A stretch of DNA of 9,525 bases from an uncultured Bacteroidales bacterium (GTDB lineage: Bacteria; Bacteroidota; Bacteroidia; Bacteroidales; WCHB1-69), in contig CALAVA010000268.1 in NCBI GenBank assembly GCA_937892025.1, forward strand, positions 1 through 9,525. The letters run 5' to 3'. Positions 1 through 7,595 of the stretch are shown piece by piece; the stretch's first letter is position 1, and each line of letters begins with the position of its first letter. The position numbers and the translations under genes are program-made. Below the pieces are notes generated by a model. The model was not told the origin of the DNA. It did not search any database and worked only from the letters and a program-made list of their open reading frames with translations.

Positions 1-1992
1 ACGATAGAACAATTTTTAGAAATAACGGCAGAAAATGAAGATGAGCAGGGAGATATTTCTGAAATAACAGAAGAATTGCAATATTTGTTAGAAAACAAAA
101 TGAATCTCAATAATCCTGACTATATGGTTTTGTCCAATGTGTTGGGTTTTTCTCGCCTTCAGATTTATAATTTACGAACCTATTTGGAAACCTATGGCAA
201 GTTTTATTCTCTTTATGAATTATTGCTCATAGATGGTTTTGATACGCTTACCTTACAGCGAATAAGTCCATATATTACGATAGAGCCTTTGAAAAAAGAA
301 AACAAACTTTCTGTTAAAGATATTTTTCGGAGAGGGCGTCAAAGCGTTTTAATGAAATATGGTCAAATTATAGAAAAACAGCAAGGTTATTTGCCTATTT
401 CGGCAGAAGAAAAATCCAAAAGTCCAAATTCCAGATATTTAGGAAGTCCACAAGCCTTAATGTTGAAGTATAAATTTAAGTTTTCCAATAGGCTACAATT
501 TGGATTTACAATGGAAAAAGATGCAGGAGAGCCTTTTTTTAAAGGGAAAAACAAATATGGTTTTGATTTTTATTCAGCACATGTGAAAATAGATAATTTG
601 TCTGTTTTTAAAACCATGGTTTTGGGGGATTATCAACTTAATTTTGGACAAGGATTGTGTATCAATATGGGTTTTTCTATGTCCAATTCGGTGGCTTTTA
701 TTAGTGCTGATAGACAAGGATATGGTATCAAAGCCTATTCTTCTGCCAATGAAAATAACTATTTGAGAGGTTTTGCAAGCACAATAGATTGTAAATATGT
801 AGATTTGACTCTTTTTTATTCTTACAAAAGCCTTGATGCGGCTTATGCTGAAGATACTGTTTCTCAGGATATTTTATTTGTAGAGAATTTGTATAATACA
901 GGTTATCACCGCACTGAAAACGAAATGAGCAAAAAGAATACGATTCACCAACATCTTGTTGGCGGACATGTGGATTATCGTTTTAGAATTGCTCAATTGG
1001 GTTTAACGGCTTGTTATACGCGTTTTCAATCCCCAATAAATAAAACATTAAAACCATATAATCAATATTCTTTCAATGGTATTGATAATATTAATATTGC
1101 GACTGATTATAATGTTTTGGTAAAAAAAGTGAATTTTTATGGAGAAATAGCCATAAGCAAAAATTTGGCTCTTGCTACAATAAATAGTGCAGATTTTCAA
1201 ATACATCCTCGTTTTGTATTGACAGTTTCACATCGTTATTATGGACGAAATTATCAAAGTTTGTATTCGGGAGCCTTTGGTGAAAACGCAGATAACGCCA
1301 ATGAACACGGATTATATGTTGGTTATCAGTGGATTATAGGAAAGAATTGGCAATGGAGTACCTGTTTTAACTATTTCCGTTTTCCATGGCTGAAATACAA
1401 TATTGACGCTCCGAGTTCCGGGTTCGGTTTGCAGACACAAATTACTTTTTCGCCACTATACAATTTTAATGGCTATTTGCAGGTAAAAATCAAAAGCAAA
1501 GACGCTAATACCGCAACTGCTTATTATAATGAGATAGGTATAACCCAAAGACAAAATTATCGCTTGCATTTAACATGGAACCCTTTGCAGAATTTATCCA
1601 TGAAAACTCGTTTGGAACTTGTTAATGTTTTGAAAGCAGGAACATCAAAATATCATCAAGGTTATTTGCTTTATCAAGATATAAAATATAGTATAAAGAA
1701 AATACCGCTGTCTTTTGCTCTTAGATATGCTTTTTTTGATACTTATTCGTATGATGAACGCATTTATGCAATGGAAGATGATGTTTTGTATGCTTATAGC
1801 GTTCCTTCTTTGTATGGAAAAGGAAGCAGAGTTTATCTGCTGACAAATATAGGGATAGGTAAACATGTTTTGTTGTGGTTTAAAATTTCACAAACTTATT
1901 TTCGTAACAAGTCCGAAAATGGGAGTGGTTTGTCTAAAATAGACAGAGCAACCAAAACAGATGTGCGAGTTCAATTGCAAGTAAAATGGTGA
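1..1992 (+). CDS. Helix-hairpin-helix protein with C-terminal beta-strand-rich body (5' truncated)
   Basis: The frame is open from the first base, so the N-terminus and any signal peptide lie outside the window; 663 residues are present and the gene ends in TGA. The TTG at 76 and the ATG at 100 are internal codons, because matching sequence (an acidic helix with EITEELQYLLENKMNLN) runs through them. Residues about 35-92 form two helix-hairpin-helix-like motifs of the ComEA type (MNLNNPDYMVLSNVLGFS, then YSLYELLLIDGFDTLTLQ). From about residue 110 to the end the protein is a long run of alternating aromatic and polar residues with many Tyr, Phe and Asn, as in outer-membrane beta-barrels, ending in VRVQLQVKW with a terminal aromatic. 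This architecture is known in Bacteroidota proteins usually annotated only as helix-hairpin-helix domain-containing. DNA binding or uptake is suggested by the HHH part but not shown. The barrel assignment is inference from composition. Family call good, function unknown. Confidence 0.82.
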   Translation, partial: TIEQFLEITAENEDEQGDISEITEELQYLLENKMNLNNPDYMVLSNVLGFSRLQIYNLRTYLETYGKFYSLYELLLIDGFDTLTLQRISPYITIEPLKKENKLSVKDIFRRGRQSVLMKYGQIIEKQQGYLPISAEEKSKSPNSRYLGSPQALMLKYKFKFSNRLQFGFTMEKDAGEPFFKGKNKYGFDFYSAHVKIDNLSVFKTMVLGDYQLNFGQGLCINMGFSMSNSVAFISADRQGYGIKAYSSANENNYLRGFASTIDCKYVDLTLFYSYKSLDAAYAEDTVSQDILFVENLYNTGYHRTENEMSKKNTIHQHLVGGHVDYRFRIAQLGLTACYTRFQSPINKTLKPYNQYSFNGIDNINIATDYNVLVKKVNFYGEIAISKNLALATINSADFQIHPRFVLTVSHRYYGRNYQSLYSGAFGENADNANEHGLYVGYQWIIGKNWQWSTCFNYFRFPWLKYNIDAPSSGFGLQTQITFSPLYNFNGYLQVKIKSKDANTATAYYNEIGITQRQNYRLHLTWNPLQNLSMKTRLELVNVLKAGTSKYHQGYLLYQDIKYSIKKIPLSFALRYAFFDTYSYDERIYAMEDDVLYAYSVPSLYGKGSRVYLLTNIGIGKHVLLWFKISQTYFRNKSENGSGLSKIDRATKTDVRVQLQVKW

Positions 1993-2081
1993 ATTTATAG
2001 AACTCTCCTTCATTTAACCCATGTTAAAGTTCCATTAAAAAACGCAACTTTTTGAAAAAAACGAAATTCAAAAAAATATTA

Positions 2082-2089
2082 TATATTTG
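2082..2089 (+). promoter_or_regulatory. Putative -7 promoter box (TATATTTG) for the lipoprotein gene
   Basis: TATATTTG fits the Bacteroidota -7 consensus TAnnTTTG exactly. It lies 38 bases before the ATG at 2128, leaving a leader of about 30 bases. The nearest upstream TTTG (2051-2054) is 27 bases away, further than the usual spacing to the -33 element, so the upstream half is weak. The match is an 8-base one in very AT-rich DNA and could be chance. Confidence 0.45.
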
Positions 2090-2127
2090 CAAAATATTAA
2101 TAATAATATTAAATAACAATTTTAAAG

Positions 2128-2919
2128 ATGAAAAAGAGTATATTTTTGTTGTTTGCAGTTGTTTTATTGGCAAGTTGTTCAAATGAACCCGTTGAAACTA
2201 TTATTACAAAAACCAATGTTGAAATTATTGGCAATAGTTTTACTTCTTTTAAATTAGGTAGTGATGTTAGATTATTTATGGCTCAAGACCCTTCAGATAA
2301 ATCCAAATGGGCAATAAAAGCCACTGTTCCTATTCAAAAAATTGATGCACAAAAATTTGGCGACCTTAGTATTGAAATGAACCTTTTGGATGCCAATAGA
2401 CTTAAAGTTCGCGATGATTTAGTGCTTGACGGTGAAGATATTGTTTCTATTTTGCCAATTATCAATACTATAGAAGGAACAGAAAAAAACGTTATCTTTT
2501 CGGCTAATGAAAATTCAAAAAGAGATTTTACCTATAAGGAAGCAGTAGATATTTTAAACAAAACAAAATCATTGACATGTTCATTTAATACTATGGGTAG
2601 TGCATCTGCTGTGGCTTCTGTTGCAACGGCAAACACAACTACTTCTGAATCAGGAACAGAGGCAAAAGAAGAAAAAAAATATAATGACCCACCCAAAACC
2701 GTAAATGACCTTTGTATGAAATATGGCATTTATGGCAAATTATCTCAATATGATAAGGCTCTTCGTAATAAAGAAAAGAAAAGAGCAAAAGCAATAGAAG
2801 ATGAAATGTATCAAATTTGTAAAAAAGTAAAAAATGACCCTAATGTACCTTCTTCTTTGGCAGACAAGTTCAAAGACTACATTGAAGATAAAGAAGATGC
2901 TATAGAAGATAAATATTAA
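2128..2919 (+). CDS. Lipoprotein of unknown function
   Basis: This is a 263-residue protein with a clear lipoprotein signal: MKKS, a hydrophobic core (IFLLFAVVLL) and the lipobox LASC, with the lipidated Cys at 17. It is therefore exported and lipid-anchored. The residues after Cys (SNEPVE) are only mildly acidic, so no strong surface-export signal is visible. Residues about 25-152 look like a mixed beta/alpha globular domain. Residues about 153-185 are an Ala/Ser/Thr-rich linker turning into a charged EAKEEKK stretch. Residues about 190-263 are highly charged and probably helical (KEKKRAKAIEDEM, then KFKDYIEDKEDAIEDKY). Cys 151, 196 and 231 could form disulfides if exposed to the periplasm. 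I do not recognise the family. The start is set by the signal peptide and by a -7 box 38 bases upstream. A terminator follows 30 bases after the stop, so it is probably a single-gene transcript, separate from tamB. Confidence 0.85.
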   Translation: MKKSIFLLFAVVLLASCSNEPVETIITKTNVEIIGNSFTSFKLGSDVRLFMAQDPSDKSKWAIKATVPIQKIDAQKFGDLSIEMNLLDANRLKVRDDLVLDGEDIVSILPIINTIEGTEKNVIFSANENSKRDFTYKEAVDILNKTKSLTCSFNTMGSASAVASVATANTTTSESGTEAKEEKKYNDPPKTVNDLCMKYGIYGKLSQYDKALRNKEKKRAKAIEDEMYQICKKVKNDPNVPSSLADKFKDYIEDKEDAIEDKY

Positions 2920-2946
2920 AATTTTATAAAGAGTATTTTTTAATAG

Positions 2947-2991
2947 GATAAAACAAATGGACAATAATATTGTTGTCCATTTTGTTTTATT
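2947..2991 (+). terminator. Intrinsic terminator after the lipoprotein gene
   Basis: Left arm AAAACAAATGGACAA (2950-2964) pairs with right arm TTGTCCATTTTGTTTT (2973-2988) with one bulged T and an 8-base loop. Pairing extends outward to about 2948/2990, with a possible G-U pair at 2947/2991. The right arm and what follows are T-rich (TTTTGTTTTATTTT), as in a U-tract terminator. It begins 28 bases after the lipoprotein stop, the expected place for that gene's 3' end. The A-rich left arm means it could also work on minus-strand transcripts, but no minus-strand gene is near. Confidence 0.75.
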
Positions 2992-3017
2992 TTAAACAAA
3001 GCAAAGTTTAAAATAAA
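2986..3017. repeat. Perfect 12-bp inverted repeat overlapping the terminator
   Basis: TTTATTTTAAAC (2986-2997) and GTTTAAAATAAA (3006-3017) are exact reverse complements around the 8-base loop AAAGCAAA. The left arm shares 2986-2990 with the right arm of the preceding terminator, so in RNA the two hairpins would partly compete. Only one G-C pair closes the stem. It may be a second, weaker terminator stem or a product of base composition. Confidence 0.6.
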
Positions 3018-3057
3018 GTAAAAAAAAAATTACTTAAATAGATTTTTTTTTTACTTT
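3015..3057. repeat. Perfect 16-bp inverted repeat built on A10 and T10 tracts
   Basis: The arms at 3015-3030 (AAAGT, A10, T) and 3042-3057 (A, T10, ACTTT) are exact reverse complements with an 11-base spacer. The right arm runs into the -7 box at 3052-3059. Its first three bases are shared with the previous inverted repeat. The stem holds a single G-C pair, so it is more plausible as intrinsically bent or easily melted promoter DNA than as a stable RNA hairpin. Confidence 0.6.
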
Positions 3058-3059
3058 TG
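3052..3059 (+). promoter_or_regulatory. Putative -7 promoter box (TACTTTTG) for tamB
   Basis: TACTTTTG fits TAnnTTTG exactly and sits 33 bases before the ATG at 3093. It predicts a transcript start near 3066 and a leader of about 25 bases. No TTTG or TTG is present at the expected -33 position (about 3029-3032 reads ATTA). The box shares its first T with a T10 tract (3043-3052). Its position also argues against translation starting at the TTG at 3057, which lies inside the box. Confidence 0.5.
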
Positions 3060-3092
3060 TGGTATAATGCTTGTATTGTATTAATTAAAAAT

Positions 3093-6000
3093 ATGCCACA
3101 ACAAAGCAAAAAGAAGGTTATATTCAAAAAAATAGGAAAAATTTTATTTTTCACTTTTTTGGGTGTGCTGATAGCACTTGTTTTGTTGTGTGCTACGTTG
3201 ACCATTCCTTCTGTTCAAACATTTGCAGGAAAGCAAGTTACAGCGTTCTTATCCAAAAAGATGGATGCAAAATTATCTGTGGACAAACTTCGTATCAATT
3301 GGGATTTGACCATTGTTGCCAAAGGTATTCGTATAGAAGATCAACATGGTAATAATCTTATTTCGGCTCCATTGGCACAACTTGATTTTCCAATTTTCAA
3401 ACATAGATACCTTGAAATCAATCATATTTGTGTTGATAGTGCAGACGTTTGCCTTAGGACTTATCAAGGTGAAAATGATTTTAATTTGCGTTTTTTTATC
3501 GATTTTTTCAAAAATGATAAGGTAAAACAAGAAAAAATGGTTGTGAATTTTAATTTTTTACAATTAAAAAATAGCAAATTTCAACTCCGAAATGACAATA
3601 CAGCCTATGAAGATGAAGATAATCTTTGGAATTATCAAAATATGGTCATTACAGGTATCAATACAAAAATGAAACAATTATTGATAGTTGGAGATAGTTT
3701 GAATTTTTTTATTGATGAGTTGCAGGCAAAAGAACGTTCTGGATTTGAATTGACAACCTTTCAAGGGCATTTGCGGTTGAGTCAAATAGGCTTGTATTGT
3801 TTTGATACAAAATTTCAAACAGCAAACAATAGTGAATTTGACCTTGATTTTGGTTTTGACTTTAAAAATGGCTATCAATCGTTTAAAAATTTCTTTGAAG
3901 ACATTTCTTTTAATACGTTTCTTTATCCTTCTACTCTTAATACCAAAGATTTAACTTATTTTGTCAAAAGTTTTGCAGGATTAGAAGACAATGTTTTGGT
4001 GCAAAGTAGAGTTCATGGTACCCTTTCAGACATTAAATTTGATAGCACTATCGTCAATATAGGCTCTCAAACAAAACTTTCTGCACATATCAATATGGCG
4101 GGCTTGCCAACGATAGAAGAAACATTTATAGATTTGACAGTAAATGATTTAATGCTAAATATGAATGATATAACGGCTTTTCGTTTGCCTAAAAACAAAA
4201 GAATTGTTTTACCTAAAAAAATACAAGTTTTACATTGGGCAAAAGCAAAAGGTCATTTTATTGGATTGTATAACAATTTTTTTGCAGATGCTGTGTTTTT
4301 TACTAACATTGGCAATGGGTCATGTGAGTTAATGCTGAACAATCAGAAAAAACCTCTTTCTTATGATGGAAAAATCAACGTGGAGCATTTGGCTTTAGGA
4401 AAAATTCTTGATACCGATAAGTTTGGAACACTTTCTCTTTCTACGAAAATTAAGGGACAAGGTATTAGTTTCGTTACAATGAATACCTATATAGATGGGA
4501 GTGTATCGGAAATAGATTTTAATGGCACAAACATTAAAAACATAGATTTGAATGGTAGAATTTTAGCAAAACAATTTAATGGTCAAGTTGCATGTCAAGA
4601 TACAAATTTAAAAATCGATTTCAATGGTCTTGTTGATTTTAATGGCGATGAACCTAAGTATGATTTTATTGCCCAAATAGAACATATAAATTTAAGTGAA
4701 ATGCGTTTGTTCCGCCCAGATTCAAATGTCTGTTTCCGTGCAGATATAGATATGAATATGATGGGGAAAACTTTGGATTCTTTGCGAGGTAAATTAAGAG
4801 TGAGAAACATAGGATATTCTGAAAATAATATAGATAGGACACTTGCGGATATTACACTTGATATTGATGTGGAAGAAGACAAAAAACATGTTGTCTTACA
4901 ATCAGATATGGCAAATGTAGAAATAGACGGACGTTTTGAGTATGTGAATGTTGCGAGAGCGTGTAAAAAACTTTTGCACAAGCAATTGCCCGCTTTGGTT
5001 TCCGCTCCAGATTCTCTTGGAAATGAACAAGATAAACCGCAAGACTTTGAATGTTTGTTGAATATAAAAAACATTTCACCATTATTGTCTATCTTTGCTC
5101 CTTCGGTAACGCTGACAAATGGGATGAGAGCCAATATCTCTTTGAATGAAAGGACAGAAAAAATGAATTTGTCCATGACGGTAAATCAAATTACGATAAA
5201 AGAGCAAGCTTTTAATGGAATTGAAGTACTCTCTTCTCATCAATATGGAAACCCTTTGTTTGTCAATGTCAATTGTGCAAGTTATCAAAGTAGAAAGACA
5301 GATTCTATCGCCGATTTGAGCGATTTTTTGGTTAAAACAGCCCTTTTTAATGATTCTATACAATATTTTATTGTCGCTAAAGGAAATGAAAACAACAAAA
5401 TTGAAGATATTTTTGTGCAAGGGATAGTCGGCTTTAAAAGTTTAAAGGATTTGTTCGTCTATATTGATAATGGTTCTATTCTTTGGAATAACGAAGCCTT
5501 GCTTTTGGATACGTTTAATTATATTCATTTTTCGCCTAAAGGATTAGAAGTGAAAAATTTTGGCATTTATAGTGTAACGGATAACAAATCTTTATATGTC
5601 AAAACAATCTTGTCGGAAAAAAATGAAAAGGTGTTAAGTTTTGATTTTAATGAAATAGAATTGGGAATGGCCAATATCTTTTTGAACCGATTTGGAATTA
5701 GCCTTCAGGGGAAAGCCACAGGTAATGGAGGTATTATCAATTTGTATTCAGATAAAGATTTTGCCGTGGGTTCTAATTTTCATGTAGAAAATTTTGAATT
5801 TAACAACGTTCCCTTAGGGTATTTGGACGCAAAAACCATTTGGGTAAATGAGTTGAAAAAATTATTTATTTCTTCCGATTTGTATATAGATACCAATCAG
5901 ATAGGTAATAAACTAATGGCATTACATGGTTATTTTAATCCTAAAGACAAATATATAGACTTGGAAGGCAATATTGAAGATTTTAACATTAAAGTATTGG

Positions 6001-7595
6001 AACCCTTTTTAACCTCTTTTGCCAATAAAGTAGAAGGAATCGGGACAGGTTTTGTTACTTTTTCCGGACCAATTGCCAAACCACAATTACTTGGAGAAGT
6101 ATTGGTTACAGGTGTTTTGGGAGTGGATTTTTTGAAAACAGAATATTATTTTGACAAGGCTACCATTGCTTTTGTGGATACAGGATTTATATTTAATGAT
6201 GTACAGGTAACTGATATTTACAAAAACAAAGCACTTGTCAACGGTATGGTTACACATGAACAATTGAAAAATTGGGGTGTTGATATGAATATAAAAGCCT
6301 TTAATACAATGGCTTTAAACACGACAATGAAAGATAATAGTCTTTTTTATGGGAAAGGTTTTGTTAGTGGAAACGTCTCTTTAAAAACCGAACCGCAAGG
6401 AATGCAAATAACTGCAGATATTACAACAGAACCTAAAACAGATATAAGTCTGCTTTTTGATTGGACAACAACGGCAAGTGAAAATAATTTTATTTCATTT
6501 GTTTCAACAAATACAAATAATTTAAATTTGCAAAGTGCTGATAAAAATAAAAAGAGCAATATGGCTATTAATATGAAGATAAAAATTACCCCTACGGCTA
6601 TTGTTAGGGTTTATCTTGACCCTTCTATCGGTGGAACTATTACAGGACGGGGAAATGGCAATATAGAAATCAATCTTGATAGAAACAATAATTTTACACT
6701 CTATGGTTCTCATACCTTGACAAGTGGAACTTTTGATTTGGCTTATGGAGATGTTTTGACAAGAAGTTTTAAAATACAGAATGGGGGAACATTATCTTGG
6801 TCAGGAAATCCTTTACAAGGGAAAATAAACGCTCAGGCTATTCAATCTACAAAAGTGTCTATAAATAATTTAGTAAGTAATTCGGAAAGTACAAAATACA
6901 AACCTATTTCTGTAAATAATATCTTGAATCTTAATGGAAATTTGCTTAGTCCAACTTTTAATTTCAGCTTTGAAATGCCAGATGCGGACGAGTCTGTCAA
7001 AAATATTGTCTATAATTCCATTGATACCACAGATAGGGAAGAGATGGTAAAGCAAATGATTACGGTGTTGTTTTTAGGTTCATTTGATGTTTCCAATCAA
7101 GGAACTTCCGCCTCAGGAGCCATTAATAGTGGACTCGGATATTCTATCAGCGAATTGGTTTCCCATCAAATTAACAAAGTTGTTTCTTCTTTGTCTGAAA
7201 ATATAGATGTTCGTGTCGCTTATAGAAATAATGAAGATGTTGAAGAACAAGAATATAGTATGGATATTGGAGGTAGTTTTCTAAACGATAGACTAACTAT
7301 TAGAACAACGTTAGGGCTTTTGAATCAAAAAGATATAAAATCCAATGACCGATTTTTAGGTGATATTGTCGTGGAATATAAAATTATTCCAGATGGTTCG
7401 CTCAAGGCTAAAGCATTTAATATTACCAATCAACAAGAAAAATTAGAATATACTTCCAAATATTCTCAAGGATTGGGTATTTCTTTTTCTAAAAGTTTTG
7501 ATACTTATAAAGAATTTTTTTCCCGAAATCGGGAGAAAAGTAAGAAAAACAAGATATTGCCTTCTTCTGAAGACACCTTGTTAAACATTAAATAA
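3093..7595 (+). CDS. tamB: TamB-family translocation/assembly module protein (AsmA-like, DUF490)
   Basis: This is a 1500-residue protein, a usual size for Bacteroidota TamB. Residues about 16-38 (KILFFTFLGVLIALVLLCAT) form one N-terminal membrane anchor behind a basic KKKVIFKKIGK segment. The AsmA-like start follows (IPSVQTFAGKQVTAFLSKKM, then LSVDKLRI). A very long run of short beta-strands fills the middle, as expected of the periplasm-spanning groove. The C-terminal TamB domain covers about residues 1172-1455: RVYLDPSIGGTITGRGNG, VKQMITVLFLGSF near 1325, LVSHQINKVVSSLSENIDV, FLNDRLTI near 1396 and GDIVVEYKIIPDGSLKAKAF near 1423. Known family members work with TamA/BamA-like barrels in outer-membrane assembly and carry phospholipid between membranes. 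No such partner is in the window. The start is ATG 3093: an in-frame TTG at 3057 lies inside the putative promoter. No Shine-Dalgarno is visible. The stop overlaps purN's 3' end by 15 bases. Confidence 0.93.
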   Translation: MPQQSKKKVIFKKIGKILFFTFLGVLIALVLLCATLTIPSVQTFAGKQVTAFLSKKMDAKLSVDKLRINWDLTIVAKGIRIEDQHGNNLISAPLAQLDFPIFKHRYLEINHICVDSADVCLRTYQGENDFNLRFFIDFFKNDKVKQEKMVVNFNFLQLKNSKFQLRNDNTAYEDEDNLWNYQNMVITGINTKMKQLLIVGDSLNFFIDELQAKERSGFELTTFQGHLRLSQIGLYCFDTKFQTANNSEFDLDFGFDFKNGYQSFKNFFEDISFNTFLYPSTLNTKDLTYFVKSFAGLEDNVLVQSRVHGTLSDIKFDSTIVNIGSQTKLSAHINMAGLPTIEETFIDLTVNDLMLNMNDITAFRLPKNKRIVLPKKIQVLHWAKAKGHFIGLYNNFFADAVFFTNIGNGSCELMLNNQKKPLSYDGKINVEHLALGKILDTDKFGTLSLSTKIKGQGISFVTMNTYIDGSVSEIDFNGTNIKNIDLNGRILAKQFNGQVACQDTNLKIDFNGLVDFNGDEPKYDFIAQIEHINLSEMRLFRPDSNVCFRADIDMNMMGKTLDSLRGKLRVRNIGYSENNIDRTLADITLDIDVEEDKKHVVLQSDMANVEIDGRFEYVNVARACKKLLHKQLPALVSAPDSLGNEQDKPQDFECLLNIKNISPLLSIFAPSVTLTNGMRANISLNERTEKMNLSMTVNQITIKEQAFNGIEVLSSHQYGNPLFVNVNCASYQSRKTDSIADLSDFLVKTALFNDSIQYFIVAKGNENNKIEDIFVQGIVGFKSLKDLFVYIDNGSILWNNEALLLDTFNYIHFSPKGLEVKNFGIYSVTDNKSLYVKTILSEKNEKVLSFDFNEIELGMANIFLNRFGISLQGKATGNGGIINLYSDKDFAVGSNFHVENFEFNNVPLGYLDAKTIWVNELKKLFISSDLYIDTNQIGNKLMALHGYFNPKDKYIDLEGNIEDFNIKVLEPFLTSFANKVEGIGTGFVTFSGPIAKPQLLGEVLVTGVLGVDFLKTEYYFDKATIAFVDTGFIFNDVQVTDIYKNKALVNGMVTHEQLKNWGVDMNIKAFNTMALNTTMKDNSLFYGKGFVSGNVSLKTEPQGMQITADITTEPKTDISLLFDWTTTASENNFISFVSTNTNNLNLQSADKNKKSNMAINMKIKITPTAIVRVYLDPSIGGTITGRGNGNIEINLDRNNNFTLYGSHTLTSGTFDLAYGDVLTRSFKIQNGGTLSWSGNPLQGKINAQAIQSTKVSINNLVSNSESTKYKPISVNNILNLNGNLLSPTFNFSFEMPDADESVKNIVYNSIDTTDREEMVKQMITVLFLGSFDVSNQGTSASGAINSGLGYSISELVSHQINKVVSSLSENIDVRVAYRNNEDVEEQEYSMDIGGSFLNDRLTIRTTLGLLNQKDIKSNDRFLGDIVVEYKIIPDGSLKAKAFNITNQQEKLEYTSKYSQGLGISFSKSFDTYKEFFSRNREKSKKNKILPSSEDTLLNIK
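7514..7541. repeat. GC-containing hairpin near the 3' end of tamB
   Basis: TCCCGA (7521-7526) and TCGGGA (7529-7534) are exact reverse complements, and pairing extends outward through the flanking T6 and A4 runs with two wobble positions. It is one of the most GC-rich stems in the window. It lies inside tamB (coding FFSRNREK) and about 40 bases past the purN stop on the minus strand. Neither strand has a T-tract after the stem, so it is not a standard terminator. It might stabilise or define the 3' end of the purN message. Confidence 0.4.

Noticed and set aside
2049..2074. Inverted repeat TTTTTGAA/TTCAAAAA after the HHH gene as a terminator
   Set aside because: The stem has one G-C pair, a 10-base loop and no T-tract after it. 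Two other small repeats nearby (2013-2028 and 2026-2051) are equally weak, so I call no terminator in this gap.
3057..3092. Extension of tamB by 12 codons to the in-frame TTG at 3057
   Set aside because: The TTG lies inside the putative -7 box, the added residues look non-coding, and the ATG at 3093 gives the expected basic segment plus membrane anchor.
4595..5176. Minus-strand open frame of 193 codons inside tamB
   Set aside because: Its translation is Ser/Ile/Phe-rich with no recognisable domain. It is fully antisense to the well-supported TamB sequence, which explains it.
5082..5420. Minus-strand open frame of 112 codons inside tamB
   Set aside because: Antisense shadow with no family motif and no start signal.
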